DNA of 64,000 bases from Rhodanobacter fulvus Jip2 (GTDB lineage: Bacteria > Pseudomonadota > Gammaproteobacteria > Xanthomonadales > Rhodanobacteraceae). Below, in pieces: positions 51,956 through 60,923 of this stretch. The stretch is taken from contig NZ_AJXU01000051.1 in NCBI RefSeq assembly GCF_000264315.1, positions 1-64,000 on the forward strand, written 5' to 3'. The translations under genes were made by a program, and so were the position numbers. The notes beneath the pieces are model-generated. The model saw only the letters and a list, made by a program, of their open reading frames with translations. It had not been told where the DNA came from and made no database searches. Every line of letters begins with the position of its first letter. Position 1 is the stretch's first letter.

Positions 51956-53419
51956 TTATCGGTTCACGTTGATGAGGACATCGGCGCTGTGAACCGCACC
52001 GGCGAGCTTGAGGGCAATCTGGATCGGCGGCGCCTTGCGGGCCTCGCGGTCGGCCTGGCTCTGCGTGGCGATCTTCGGCGCGTAGACGTAGAAGCCGGTC
52101 GAGAGCGTGTCGCCCTGGCTCAGCGAACCGAAGCCCGCGGCATTCCACACGCCCGGCGCGACCAGGCCATTCGTCACCGACTGGTCGAGCGTGCGGTTGA
52201 TCGTGGTGACCAGCTGGTTCACGCCGGCATCCGTCTGCGGGATCTTCGGGTTCGTGTAGAGCAGGTTGTAAACCGCCGTCTGCACGGCGTTCTGCAACCA
52301 GGCCAGCCCGTGCACCTCGTCGAAGTAGTAGCCATTGGCCACCACGCCCTGCTGCAGGATCGCTGTCGCGTTGTTGTACTTCACGAACACGTTGCCGTGG
52401 TTCGCGTTGATGGCGGCGGCCTGCGAGGCGGAAATGTCTTCCGCGACGACGCCCGGCTCCTGCTTGAACTTGAGCGTGATCGTGGTGTTGGAGCCGTCGA
52501 AGTTGACGGTGAAGGCGCGCCCGAACGCCGACGCGGCGGCATACGGGTTGCTGGAGCTGTACTGCCAGAAGGTGCGCTGGTATTTCAGCTGCGCGAGGCG
52601 GTAGCCCAGCGAGGTTGTTTGCCCGGTCACCAGCTCCTGCGCATCCTGCGACGTGACGCCATACACCCGGGAGGTGCCGACACCTTCGATGAAGGCGGCA
52701 ACCGCCAGCACATCGTCATCATCGACACCCGCCGCAGCAACCACCAGGCCGTACCAGTCCGACGACTTGTCGGCCAGGTCGGCCACGGCATCGACCAAGG
52801 TTTCCGCCGCGACGCCAGCGACCGGCGCCTCCGCCTGTGAGGCCTGCATCTTGAGCAGGCTGGCCACGGCGCCGTCAGCCGCTGCGGTGATCGTGCTGGT
52901 GATGCCCGTGGTGGCGCTGACGATCTCGAAACGCGCCGCCGCGGCATTCCAGGTCACCGTGCCCGCGCTGGTCAACGCAGTGGTCAGCGTGCCAGCCACC
53001 GCGTTCAGATTGTCGTCGTCGCTGAAGTCGAGCGCGGTGAGGTTCTTTACCGTCCCGTTGATGGACAGGCTGAGCGTACCGGAGGTGATCGCCTGGAATG
53101 GGCCGATGGCCTGATCAGCCAGCGTCAGCACGCCGCCCCGAATCGACGCACTGGTCGCGCTCTGGGCCCACTCGCCCAGGTAGGCCAGCGAAGGCTGCGG
53201 GCTCTGCGCGAAGAACAGCGCGGCGGCCTTGTACTCCGGCGCGGTCGTGCCGAAGTCGACCGCAATGTCGTCGAGATTCGTGTAGGCGCGAAGCCGTTCG
53301 GCGGTCGTGACGATGCCGGACGATCCAAGAATCAGGATCGAGCCGAAGTTGCGCTCTGCCGCCGCCGTCGGCGAGAGGCTCACCGTGACGTTGACGACGC
53401 TGCTGACGGAAAGGGTCAT
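51956..53419 (-). CDS. Contractile tail sheath protein (DUF3383)
   Basis: 487 residues. N-terminal LSVSSVVNVTVSLSPTAAAERNFGSILILGSS, a central domain with SSDWYGLVVAAAGVDDDDVLAVAAFIEG, and the C-terminal AILQQGVVANGYYFDEVHGLAWLQNAVQTAVYNLLY and IPQTDAGVNQLVTTI, all DUF3383 hallmarks. It is the sheath that contracts around the DUF3277 tube. Its presence shows that the phage is a myovirus. Confidence 0.92.
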   Translation of the reverse strand: MTLSVSSVVNVTVSLSPTAAAERNFGSILILGSSGIVTTAERLRAYTNLDDIAVDFGTTAPEYKAAALFFAQSPQPSLAYLGEWAQSATSASIRGGVLTLADQAIGPFQAITSGTLSLSINGTVKNLTALDFSDDDNLNAVAGTLTTALTSAGTVTWNAAAARFEIVSATTGITSTITAAADGAVASLLKMQASQAEAPVAGVAAETLVDAVADLADKSSDWYGLVVAAAGVDDDDVLAVAAFIEGVGTSRVYGVTSQDAQELVTGQTTSLGYRLAQLKYQRTFWQYSSSNPYAAASAFGRAFTVNFDGSNTTITLKFKQEPGVVAEDISASQAAAINANHGNVFVKYNNATAILQQGVVANGYYFDEVHGLAWLQNAVQTAVYNLLYTNPKIPQTDAGVNQLVTTINRTLDQSVTNGLVAPGVWNAAGFGSLSQGDTLSTGFYVYAPKIATQSQADREARKAPPIQIALKLAGAVHSADVLINVNR

Positions 53420-53430
53420 GGGTGAATCCT

Positions 53431-54024
53431 CTAGGGTTGGCCGTCTGTCACGGCGAAGTCGACGGAAGTGCTTCCATCCGAAACGTTGCCGTCAGCGGAC
53501 TGGAGGTTGCGGATGTTGTAGGTACGTGCGACGGCGCGGCGGAAGGTCAGCAGCAGGTCGTAGCGCCTGATCCACTGCTGATTGGCGAGGTCGGGCGCAT
53601 TCCTCAGGATGCCGGCGGACACGAACGACACGCCCGCCAGCGCCAGCGTGTCGCGGTTCTGCGCGATCTGCAGGCCGTCGCGCAGGCGCAGACCGTTGGC
53701 CTGGCCCTGTGGGCCGTAGAAGCTGGCCATCACCTCGATGTCCTCGTGGCGCAGCAGGTTGTCGATGCCCTCGCCATCCAGCCCGGGCGAATGGCTGATG
53801 GCGGCGTTGGCGTCAGGTGTCGTGGTGGTGATCCCGATCGCGCACCAGTTCACGCTGGCCGCGGGGATCGGTGGCGGGTTGGTCTGCCAGCGTGGACGCA
53901 CGAGGCCGGCCGCAATCCCGGCGATGCCGACGACCATGCCGGTGAAGATGTCCTCCAGCGCGTCATCGGCCACCACGGTGCCGGTCGGCGCCAGATAACC
54001 GGCCGTGGTCGAGTCATTGGCCAT
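53431..54024 (-). CDS. Phage neck terminator / tail completion protein
   Basis: 197 residues from the ATG at 54024. Contains DDALEDIFTGMVVGIAGIAAGLVRPRWQ, CAIGITTTTPDANAAISHSPG and EDIEVMASFYGPQGQANGLRLRDGLQIAQNRD, typical of the neck terminator (gp12-like) family next to DUF3383 sheaths. It overlaps the preceding neck gene by 11 bp. Confidence 0.8.
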   Translation of the reverse strand: MANDSTTAGYLAPTGTVVADDALEDIFTGMVVGIAGIAAGLVRPRWQTNPPPIPAASVNWCAIGITTTTPDANAAISHSPGLDGEGIDNLLRHEDIEVMASFYGPQGQANGLRLRDGLQIAQNRDTLALAGVSFVSAGILRNAPDLANQQWIRRYDLLLTFRRAVARTYNIRNLQSADGNVSDGSTSVDFAVTDGQP

Positions 54025-54397
54025 CGGCGCCACCACTGAGCGGCATCAGGTCGCAATGCGCGCAGATGAAGCCCTCGCCGTATCGGCTGTAGTCGTCGAT
54101 CGACACCACGGTGTACTGGCGCCCATTCCAGGTCACCGCATCCGCCTCGCGTCCCTCGCCGCCGGAGGTGAGCCGGGTACCCGTGTGCACCAGGATCGAC
54201 CCGACGACGCGCTGGCCCTCGGCGATCAGGTCGCGGTTGCGCCCCTTGTCGCTGGTGACGACGCCGCAGATCGGCGTGGTGCTTTCGCTCGTCTGCCCGC
54301 GGCCATTGCCATCTATCGTCACCGCGCGCACGGTCAGCCTCAGCTCGTCGGCGAAGTCCTCGTCGTCAAGAACATCAGAGACGTCAAGCAGCGGCAT
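54014..54397 (-). CDS. Phage head-tail connector protein
   Basis: 127 residues, MPLLDVSDVLDDEDFADELRL, with STTPICGVVTSDKGRNRDLIAEGQRV and DAVTWNGRQYTVVSIDDYSRYGEGFICAHC. The position between the gp10-like and terminator genes, and the shape, fit a head-tail joining protein. The family call is by position plus the WNGRxYxV pattern. Confidence 0.68.
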   Translation of the reverse strand: MPLLDVSDVLDDEDFADELRLTVRAVTIDGNGRGQTSESTTPICGVVTSDKGRNRDLIAEGQRVVGSILVHTGTRLTSGGEGREADAVTWNGRQYTVVSIDDYSRYGEGFICAHCDLMPLSGGADGQ

Positions 54398-54896
54398 CGG
54401 TTTGGCCCTTGTGGCGAATCACATACGTGAATGCGTTGCGGTACTGCCCGGTGTCGAGCAATGGCGTCGTGCCGGTACGCCCTCGCTCCAGGCGCCGACG
54501 GATCGTCACCTCCGACAATTCCGGCTCGACGCCGTCAGTGATCGTCTGCCGCACATAGTTGACCGCCACCAAGCCGGCCTTGTGCAGGCTGATATGCGCG
54601 GAACCGCGCTGCCCCGCCATCTCGTCGGACATGCCATCAGCCATCAGTGCCGTGGCTTGCTTCGTGGCGGCAAGCACGCCGGGAATCAGTGCCGGGCGCG
54701 CCGGAATATTGGCCGCCGGCGCGCCAAACTCGTGGATGTAACCCAGATCCGCGTTCGAGATGCCGACCTCGCCCGGCCGCGCCGTGTGGTAGTACGGGAT
54801 GCCGACCAGCAGGTTCTCGCGCGTTGCCCGCTTGATGGCGGCCAGGACGCTACGCAGTTCGTCTTTCTTGACCTTGATGCCCGTCAGAATTGCCAC
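54384..54896 (-). CDS. HK97 gp10-like / minor tail completion protein
   Basis: 170 residues starting at a GTG (54896). Contains VLVGIPYYHTARPGEVGISNADLGYIHEFGAPAANIPARPAL-like sequence, in which IHEFG and IPARPFL-type motifs mark gp10/minor tail Z family proteins, and ends LLDTGQYRNAFTYVIRHK. It overlaps both neighbours. Confidence 0.82.
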   Translation of the reverse strand: MAILTGIKVKKDELRSVLAAIKRATRENLLVGIPYYHTARPGEVGISNADLGYIHEFGAPAANIPARPALIPGVLAATKQATALMADGMSDEMAGQRGSAHISLHKAGLVAVNYVRQTITDGVEPELSEVTIRRRLERGRTGTTPLLDTGQYRNAFTYVIRHKGQTDAAA

Positions 54897-55285
54897 GGCA
54901 GCACCGTCGAGTTACCCATCACGTGCATCGGACCGGCCCCGGCCATCTGGATCAGCCAGTACAACTCCACGCCGTAGGGAGAGCCGTTGAAGTAGGCCGC
55001 ATCCTTGTACGTGGTGGCGCTGACGTCGTAGGAAACGGAAACCCTGTCCACCGACTTGGCCGACACCACGCCCTTGACGCCGCCGCTCGATCCGCCCGAC
55101 TTGCCCTGCATCGACAGCGCATGGGCGACCGCGAGCATCGCCACATAGCCCTGCAGGTCGCCCCACGGGTCATCCCCGTAGAGCTTGTCTGCCAGTGAGC
55201 CTTGAAACGACACTCTCGCGTCCGGGTAGACGCTCAGGTCTGCGAAGGCCGGAAACGTATCCCGGAACAGCGAGAGGTCGAACAT
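54884..55285 (-). CDS. DUF4054 head completion/adaptor protein
   Basis: 133 residues, MFDLSLFRDTFPAFADLSVYPD, with YVAMLAVAHALSMQGKSGGSSGGVKGVVSAKSVDRVSVSYD and the C-terminal SPYGVELYWLIQMAGAGPMHV, all DUF4054 features. Probably the first adaptor ring below the portal. The ATG overlaps the previous stop (ATGA). Confidence 0.88.
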   Translation of the reverse strand: MFDLSLFRDTFPAFADLSVYPDARVSFQGSLADKLYGDDPWGDLQGYVAMLAVAHALSMQGKSGGSSGGVKGVVSAKSVDRVSVSYDVSATTYKDAAYFNGSPYGVELYWLIQMAGAGPMHVMGNSTVLPWQF

Positions 55286-55575
55286 CAGCCCGTGCTCTTG
55301 CCGGTGGTGGTCTTGCCCTTGGCCGCTTCCTTGCCCTTCGCCTCGTTCTCGGCCGCTTCCCTCTCGGCAGCGGCGGCCTTCTCGGCCTGTTCCGCCGCCT
55401 CGCGCGCCTCGTTCTCGGCCGCTTCGCCGTCATCCGTTGCGCCGACAAGGTGAGCCTGCACGAACCAGTGGCTGGCGACGTCCTTGTCGACGGTCTGCTC
55501 GCCGGCCGGGAGTTCCAGCACGGTGCCATCGTCCTTGTTCAGGGTAATGGCGCGCGAAAGGTTGATCTTTGCCAT
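55285..55575 (-). CDS. Small phage structural protein with Ala/Glu-rich tail
   Basis: From the ATG at 55575, 95 residues. The first 50 (KINLSRAITLNKDDGTVLELPAGEQTVDKDVASHWFVQAHL) look like a small globular domain that often follows major capsid genes. The rest is a charged Ala/Glu/Lys-rich helix-like tail. Precise function not recognised. Confidence 0.65.
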   Translation of the reverse strand: MAKINLSRAITLNKDDGTVLELPAGEQTVDKDVASHWFVQAHLVGATDDGEAAENEAREAAEQAEKAAAAEREAAENEAKGKEAAKGKTTTGKSTG

Positions 55576-55585
55576 GTCGTTCTCC

Positions 55586-56620
55586 TCAGATGCCATCCAT
55601 GTAGGCGATGGTTTCGGTGTAGGGGAACTCGACGGCGCCCAACTTGCCGTAGTAGTCGGTGGTCTGGAAGATGCCCTTGACCTGCAGCATCGTGCGCTGC
55701 AGCGGTACCACCGGCAGGCGCACCAGGTCCTCGCGCTTGGTGTAGGCCACCATGCGATTGGTCCCGCTGGCGCCCGCGCCGGTCAGCCACTTCACCGGCA
55801 GGATGCGCAGCGGCACGCCGTTCTGCGCGTTGGACAGCGAGTTCTCGGCCAGGTAGTTCAGGATCGAGCGGCTACCCGCGGTGGAGATCAGCTGCGCGTT
55901 GATGTACGAGAAGTTCGCCGGCGGCAGGCGAATCTCGGTGGGTACGTATTTGTAGCCCGACGCGGCCCACGCGGCGTTCAGCACCGCATTGACGTCTGCC
56001 AGGATCTCGGTCGGCGTCTTGTTCGCCCACAGTGGCGACGAGGCCGCACCGTTGGGCGCATTCGACGTGGACACGTTCGGGTTGTTGAACAGGCCGGAGA
56101 CGCCGAGTTGCGTGTCGCCGATGTAGGTCTGCTCGTCCAGATCCATGTTCCATTTCAGGTTCATGGCGTTGGCCTTCTGCAAGTCGATCGGCCGACCCAC
56201 TTTCTGGCTGGCGGCCAGTTCGAACACCGACCACTGCAGCGACATGCCCCATGGGGTCAGTGGCATGAACTGCTTCTGCAGATCGACCGAGACGGTCGGC
56301 AGCGCATCGGCCACCGTCGAGATGAAGCTCTTCTTGCTGCCCGACGACGTGCCCGGGTTGGCGCCGTAGTTGATGCGCGCGAAGCTCGACACCTCGTCGG
56401 CCAGCGTCACATCCGAGCGGATGTCGATGTCGCGCGACCAGGTGAACTGCACCAGCGGTTCATACAGGCGCTGGTCGAAACGCTCCAGTTCGCCCATCAG
56501 GAAGGCGCCAGCCGAGTCGATGGTGGCCGCATCCAGGGTGAGGCCCTGCATCTGCGAGGGGTCGGCCGCGTGGTCCGCGGTGAAGGCCCGGACGGACCGG
56601 GGGAGGATCAGCTGCTTCAT
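55586..56620 (-). CDS. Major capsid protein (DUF2184-like)
   Basis: 344 residues from the ATG at 56620. Contains VSSFARINYGANPGTSSGSKKSFISTVADALPTV, GMSLQWSVFELAASQKVGRPIDLQKANAM, EQTYIGDTQLGVSGLFNNPNV and the C-terminal YTKREDLVRLPVVPLQRTMLQVKGIFQTTDYYGKLGAVEFPYTETIAYMDGI. These match DUF2184/linocin-type HK97-fold capsid proteins. It is next to the cement and DUF2213 genes. Confidence 0.9.
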   Translation of the reverse strand: MKQLILPRSVRAFTADHAADPSQMQGLTLDAATIDSAGAFLMGELERFDQRLYEPLVQFTWSRDIDIRSDVTLADEVSSFARINYGANPGTSSGSKKSFISTVADALPTVSVDLQKQFMPLTPWGMSLQWSVFELAASQKVGRPIDLQKANAMNLKWNMDLDEQTYIGDTQLGVSGLFNNPNVSTSNAPNGAASSPLWANKTPTEILADVNAVLNAAWAASGYKYVPTEIRLPPANFSYINAQLISTAGSRSILNYLAENSLSNAQNGVPLRILPVKWLTGAGASGTNRMVAYTKREDLVRLPVVPLQRTMLQVKGIFQTTDYYGKLGAVEFPYTETIAYMDGI

Positions 56621-56694
56621 GGGGTAGGTCTCCGAATCGCGGCCACAAAAAAACCGCCTCAAGGGCGGCCCGGTGGTGACGCTGTGGGTAGGGG

Positions 56695-57186
56695 TCAGAT
56701 GTTGTAGGCGATCTCGGCGACACCATCGGCATCGGCGGCGGTCTGGAACGTGGCGCCAGCGATCACCACGGTGTTGGTGCTGTCGGCAACGGCCTCGATA
56801 CCGCCGACAGGCTTGCCCGTGGCCGGCGTGGCGACACGCATGTACACGACACCCTGCGGCGCGGCGGTACCGGCGTTCACGTGCACCAGCATGTAGCCGC
56901 GGCGCATCACGCTGACGGTGCCGCTGGTGGGCGGCGTTGCCCCGCCGAAGTCACCGGGGAAGGCGAAGTCCTGCGACGGGAAGGGGCGCACCAGGAAGCC
57001 ATACACCACCGAAGCGGCGTCGGAGGCGGCAATGGCGTTGACCTTGCCGGAAACCATCTTCACCGGCACGCCGTAAGCGGTCGGGGCGGCGGCAGAGTTG
57101 ACCATCTGCGGCTCGTTGGTGTGGACGTGGGGCCGGCTCAGCACGCCAGGGGCGCCGAACGGCAAGCTCTTGAGATAAGCGGTCAT
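56695..57186 (-). CDS. Structural cement protein (DUF2190/Gp24-like)
   Basis: 163 residues, containing VKMVSGKVNAIAASDAASVVYGFLVRPFPSQ and GTVSVMRRGYMLVHVNAGTAAPQGVVYMRVATP. This is the pattern of capsid decoration or cement proteins found beside the DUF2184 capsid gene. Confidence 0.82.
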   Translation of the reverse strand: MTAYLKSLPFGAPGVLSRPHVHTNEPQMVNSAAAPTAYGVPVKMVSGKVNAIAASDAASVVYGFLVRPFPSQDFAFPGDFGGATPPTSGTVSVMRRGYMLVHVNAGTAAPQGVVYMRVATPATGKPVGGIEAVADSTNTVVIAGATFQTAADADGVAEIAYNI

Positions 57187-57208
57187 GGTGATTCCTCAGT
57201 GAGTGCCG

Positions 57209-57907
57209 TTATGCGGCCTTGGTGTTGTGCACTTTGGCGATGCCCTGCTTCATGCGTTCGATGGGGTTGAGGGGCGGCTTGTAGCCCTCGGGCTTGTTGC
57301 CGGTGGTGAGTGCGTTGTTCTGCATCGCGCGCACCGCGGCGGCGGCGTTGAAGATGCCGTCGATGGTCGGCGCATCCATGCCCTCGGTGTCCAGCGTGCG
57401 ACCGGCGAGGATGATGTCGATGGAGGCCTTGCCGTCACCGGCGTAGGACTTGGCCAGAACGGCACGCTGGCAGCCGCACAGCGCGGCGGCGCAGTCGGCG
57501 GTAGCGGTGGCATCGACCGTGGGCATGGTGAAGCCAGGGGCCAGAATCTCGGCTTTGCTGGCGATGTCCTGCGCACGGCTGGCCGGGTACAGCGTCACCA
57601 GCTCGGCGTCGGCCGTGGCGGCCTGTTCCTTTGCCTTCTCGGCGGCAGCGGCGGCTTCCGCGTCGGCGGTGGCTTTCGCCTGCAGGCCGGTCTCGATCGC
57701 TTCCACGCGCTCGCCCAGCTTGGTGATGATCGCCAGCGTGGCCGCATCCAGCGTCACCGCCTGGGTGTCGCCGGTGGGCTTCGCTGCGGCCGCCAGTTCG
57801 GCGTCGCGTTCGGCCTCGGCCTGGGTGATCAGGGCAGCGGCGCCGTCGGCGTCACCGGTGCGGATTTTCTCGGCAATCGCCGCTTTCAGCTTTTCGAGCC
57901 AGTTCAT
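57209..57907 (-). CDS. Predicted nested scaffold protein inside the DUF2213 gene
   Basis: In-frame internal start at 57907: MNWLEKLKAAIAEKIRTGD is preceded by GAGG and eight bases to the ATG. The 232-residue product would be the coiled-coil scaffold without the protease, as with lambda C/Nu3 or gp21-type gene pairs. The Ala/Glu/Lys composition (EAAAAAEKAKEQAATADAE) fits. Translation is inferred from the Shine-Dalgarno sequence, not shown. Confidence 0.55.
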   Translation of the reverse strand: MNWLEKLKAAIAEKIRTGDADGAAALITQAEAERDAELAAAAKPTGDTQAVTLDAATLAIITKLGERVEAIETGLQAKATADAEAAAAAEKAKEQAATADAELVTLYPASRAQDIASKAEILAPGFTMPTVDATATADCAAALCGCQRAVLAKSYAGDGKASIDIILAGRTLDTEGMDAPTIDGIFNAAAAVRAMQNNALTTGNKPEGYKPPLNPIERMKQGIAKVHNTKAA

Positions 57908-58450
57908 GGTCAGTTCCTCATCTCCGATGGCACAGCGCGGTCCGCATCGCCCTTTCGGGACCACGGCCACATGGTTGACAACAATGTTGGTCTGCCGGCC
58001 TCTGCCGGGCGCGTCCTGGGTGTAACTCGCCTCGTACCCGATCGAGACCTCTTCGGCCTGGCCCGACGTGATGGCGTCGATGGTGGGTCGGTCAAAGATG
58101 GTGAGGTCGGCCAGAATGACGTCGTCATCCGAGCCGGTACCGCGGCGCGCGTTGCTCATGTGCCCGCGCATCACGGTGGCGTAGTTGTCGGCGGTGACCT
58201 TCAGGCCGGGCGGATGCTTGAACGTGACCGGCTTGCCTTCGCAGCTGGACAGCGTGATCTCGCTAAAGAGGTCGTCAGCCGTGCGAGTCACGCGGATGAA
58301 GCCGTCGTCGCCGGTCTGCAGCGGCACCTCGCCACGCCCGTACAGCAACTCACCGATGCTGGCCACCGGCACGTCGTGGCAGATCAGGAAGCCTTCGGGC
58401 GTCAGCGAGCGGCGCGGGCCGAGCTTGTGGGTTGTGTAGGCTCGCGCCAT
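57209..58450 (-). CDS. DUF2213 prohead protease-scaffold protein
   Basis: 413 residues. The N-terminal half (GPRRSLTPEGFLICHDVPVA to VNHVAVVPKGRCGPRCAI) is DUF2213, a family predicted to be a capsid maturation protease. The C-terminal half, from residue 182, is Ala/Glu-rich and helical, like a scaffold, and ends in a conserved tail. An internal ATG at 57907 with a good ribosome-binding site could give the scaffold alone. Confidence 0.88.
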   Translation of the reverse strand: MARAYTTHKLGPRRSLTPEGFLICHDVPVASIGELLYGRGEVPLQTGDDGFIRVTRTADDLFSEITLSSCEGKPVTFKHPPGLKVTADNYATVMRGHMSNARRGTGSDDDVILADLTIFDRPTIDAITSGQAEEVSIGYEASYTQDAPGRGRQTNIVVNHVAVVPKGRCGPRCAIGDEELTMNWLEKLKAAIAEKIRTGDADGAAALITQAEAERDAELAAAAKPTGDTQAVTLDAATLAIITKLGERVEAIETGLQAKATADAEAAAAAEKAKEQAATADAELVTLYPASRAQDIASKAEILAPGFTMPTVDATATADCAAALCGCQRAVLAKSYAGDGKASIDIILAGRTLDTEGMDAPTIDGIFNAAAAVRAMQNNALTTGNKPEGYKPPLNPIERMKQGIAKVHNTKAA

Positions 58451-58534
58451 GTCAGGACTCCGGGTAATAAAAAGCCCGCACTGGGCGGGCTTCGGGTGAA
58501 TGTGTTGTGGCCGGTGCTGGGCGCTTGACTCGAG

Positions 58535-58738
58535 CTATACGCGGCAACGCCAGGGCGCAGGCAGTTCGCACCACCCTATAACGCCATGAAGCTGATCTTC
58601 GGAAAACGAGGCCTCGCGCCACACCTCGCCGTAAAGCGCCCCAACAACCCATCCGCCCTCATGCAACACGAGGATCGGCATGCCCTGATCCGGAGCCTTT
58701 TCGCCAACTTCGTAGAATGTCAGGTCGATGCTTTTCAT
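58535..58738 (-). CDS. Small phage protein of unknown function
   Basis: 67 residues, MKSIDLTFYEVGEKAPDQGM, with ILVLHEGGWVVGALYGEVW and ending VIGWCELPAPWRC. The layout recalls DUF551 phage proteins (W..LP ending) but the match is loose. It lies between the DUF2213 and Mu F-like genes. Confidence 0.55.
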   Translation of the reverse strand: MKSIDLTFYEVGEKAPDQGMPILVLHEGGWVVGALYGEVWREASFSEDQLHGVIGWCELPAPWRCRV

Positions 58739-58771
58739 GCGTGCATGCTACTTCTAGCGCTGGAGGATGTC

Positions 58772-59551
58772 TCAATTCACTCCAGGGATTCGTGGCTTCG
58801 CCCAGCAGCGGCATCGATAGATGCAGCCCGCGTGCGCCCTCGCTCCATTGCGTGTGTCGGCGATGGGCGGGTCATCCCAGCGGATGATTTTTCCACTCAA
58901 TCGCCTGTGATCAGGGCGCACGTCCGTGTCGCCCGCCGTGATCCAGTCGTACTCAACAGAGCCAACGAACATGGAGCGCGCCTGCACAAGCCCGGTCTGC
59001 GCCCGGCTCACCTCAGTGACGGCAATCAGGTTGGCCCGCGATTTCGTGACCTCACCGGTGCGCATGATCTCGGCCGCGACGTCCTTCGCCCGCGTGCCAC
59101 CCACCACCGCCTCCATCGCCAGTTTCTGCACCCGCTCCGCCGCGTCCGTGGGCAGGCTGCGGATCAGTGCCACTTGCCGCGCCTGAATGTCCCGGAAGGC
59201 TTCACCGGTTGGCGCGTGCAGGATCTCGTCCATCAGGCCGCGTCCGATTTCCTCGCTGCGGCTCATCCATTCCTGCCGGTCCAGCCGGTCCACGTCCAGG
59301 ATCATGCGATCGGCGACGGATCCGGCCCAGCTTGTCAGCGTGCTGGCGTAGCGTTGAAGCGTCTCGACGATGCGCGGCGTCACCTCGGCGGGGTCGGTGT
59401 CCTCGCCGAACTGGCCGCGCACCAGGTCATCAATCTGCCGCGCCACCTTTCGCAACTGGACGGCGTACCACCGCTCAGCGCTGCGTGCCCTTGGTTCCTT
59501 CCAGACCTGGTTCGTCCTCCGGTCCAGCGTTAGGAATGGTCGGAGGGTCAT
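58772..59551 (-). CDS. Phage head morphogenesis protein, Mu F-like minor head protein
   Basis: 259 residues. The N-terminal helical part is followed by the Mu F/SPP1 gp7 C-terminal domain: NLIAVTEVSRAQTGLVQARSMFVGSVEYDWITAGDTDVRPDHRRLSG-like sequence with HxxLxG and the cysteine/histidine end HAGCIYRCRCWAKP. It is a minor head protein injected or bound near the portal. It overlaps the portal gene by 77 bp. Confidence 0.87.
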   Translation of the reverse strand: MTLRPFLTLDRRTNQVWKEPRARSAERWYAVQLRKVARQIDDLVRGQFGEDTDPAEVTPRIVETLQRYASTLTSWAGSVADRMILDVDRLDRQEWMSRSEEIGRGLMDEILHAPTGEAFRDIQARQVALIRSLPTDAAERVQKLAMEAVVGGTRAKDVAAEIMRTGEVTKSRANLIAVTEVSRAQTGLVQARSMFVGSVEYDWITAGDTDVRPDHRRLSGKIIRWDDPPIADTRNGARAHAGCIYRCRCWAKPRIPGVN

Positions 59552-60905
59552 TCTCGGCGTCCTCGATGTCTTCTTGCGTGATCGTGCTGCCGTAGCCGGT
59601 GATTTCCGACGCCTTCTGCAGCTCCTTCAGCGCCGTTGGGCGCATCAGGATGCCGCCAGACGACAGGCTGCCGATGGCCGTGGCCACCTTGCCGAAGATC
59701 TCCGCGCCCTCGGCCTCGCTCAGCGGGTCGAGCGGGTTGAAGTCGAAGCCGAAACCATCTTCCGGCGGGCGGCCCAGCTCCGAGCGGTGGAGGATGTCCA
59801 GCAGCACGGCCAGCGGCGTGCGGAACTTGCGCTCCTGGTTCTGCCGGATCATGGAGTAATGCATTTCCATGTCGGTGTCGCCGGTGGAATTGAGGCCGCC
59901 CGGCGACTGGCTGAACAGGCGCACCATGGGAATATCCGTCACCGCCGCGAATTGCTGCGAAAACTGATTCATCAGGTCGTCCAGACCGGCGAACGTGTAA
60001 GTATTCGTTTCGAAATCGTCGTCACCATCCAGCACCGTCAGACCTTCGATCGTCTGCGCCACGCGCATGAACTCGACCTGGTTGTACAGGCCGCGCTTGA
60101 GCTGGTCCGGGCCGGCCAGAATCTCGCGCAGCTGCTTGATTTTCAGCGTGCGCAGATGCGCCTTGTGGATCAGCTGCGCCGCGCCGGTGGTCGCTGAGTC
60201 GAAGGCGATCAGGCGGTCGAACCACTGCTCGATGTAGCTCTGTCCCCAGCCCATCTCGGTGTAGGCCTGCCGGAAGGGAAGCTCGGCGCCGACGAAGCGC
60301 GCCAGACGCGTGTAGTGGATGCGTCGGCCCTGCAGCGGCGAGCCGTCCAGGATCACGTCGTAATAGAGCGGCTTTCCCAGCTCCGGGCCGAACTCGGTCA
60401 CCACCTCCGTCAATGCCGGGGTGAGCTGCCAGCGGTCCATCGTGTAGACGCCCTTGAACTGGCCCGGCCGGATCGAATCCAGGCGCAGCGGCTGGCTCAT
60501 ATCCTGCCCGTCGATCAGGTAGACCGTGACCGCGCCACCGTACAGCCGTGCCCAGCGGACGCCGTCACCCAGCGCGTCCCACAGACCCATGCGGTTCATG
60601 GCCTCGGTCAGCTTGCGATGGTCGTCTGGGTCCGCGTCGGAACTGAGCTCGATACCCTCGCGCGTCATGTCGTCCGGGATGATGTCGATCGCCTTGCGCA
60701 GAATGCCGGACGTTCGGTACATCCATTCGAGCTGGCGGTAGTTGCGGGTTCGGAACGTGAAGTCGTAGGTCGCTCCGCCCTGCAGGTTGGACGCGTTGGC
60801 GCCCATCTTCGCCGCGAAGTTGGCGAAGCTGTCGCCGGTCGGCGTGGCCTGCACCTCTCCCGCCGGCGCGGATTTGTTGGCGCTGCGGCGGTTGCGTCGG
60901 CTCAT
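59475..60905 (-). CDS. Phage portal protein (DUF1073)
   Basis: Portal ring subunit. 476 residues: N-terminal NYRQLEWMYRTSGILRKAIDIIPDDMTREGIEL, the classic DUF1073 motif; central RRIHYTRLARFVGAELP; and the stem/wing region FSQSPGGLNSTGDTDMEMHYSMIRQNQE, with the conserved LFGQSPGGLNATGE-type turn. The length is normal. Some databases label this family as anti-CBASS Acb1-like; there is no fused phosphodiesterase domain here. Confidence 0.9.
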   Translation of the reverse strand: MSRRNRRSANKSAPAGEVQATPTGDSFANFAAKMGANASNLQGGATYDFTFRTRNYRQLEWMYRTSGILRKAIDIIPDDMTREGIELSSDADPDDHRKLTEAMNRMGLWDALGDGVRWARLYGGAVTVYLIDGQDMSQPLRLDSIRPGQFKGVYTMDRWQLTPALTEVVTEFGPELGKPLYYDVILDGSPLQGRRIHYTRLARFVGAELPFRQAYTEMGWGQSYIEQWFDRLIAFDSATTGAAQLIHKAHLRTLKIKQLREILAGPDQLKRGLYNQVEFMRVAQTIEGLTVLDGDDDFETNTYTFAGLDDLMNQFSQQFAAVTDIPMVRLFSQSPGGLNSTGDTDMEMHYSMIRQNQERKFRTPLAVLLDILHRSELGRPPEDGFGFDFNPLDPLSEAEGAEIFGKVATAIGSLSSGGILMRPTALKELQKASEITGYGSTITQEDIEDAENDPPTIPNAGPEDEPGLEGTKGTQR

Positions 60906-60923
60906 TGAATCGTGTCCGGTGAG

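Noticed and set aside
59475-60905. Anti-CBASS (Acb1) function for the portal gene
   Set aside because: Two HxT/S triplets (HYT about residue 197, HYS about residue 349) looked like 2H phosphodiesterase motifs, but both lie inside conserved portal motifs and there is no extra domain. Portal is sufficient.
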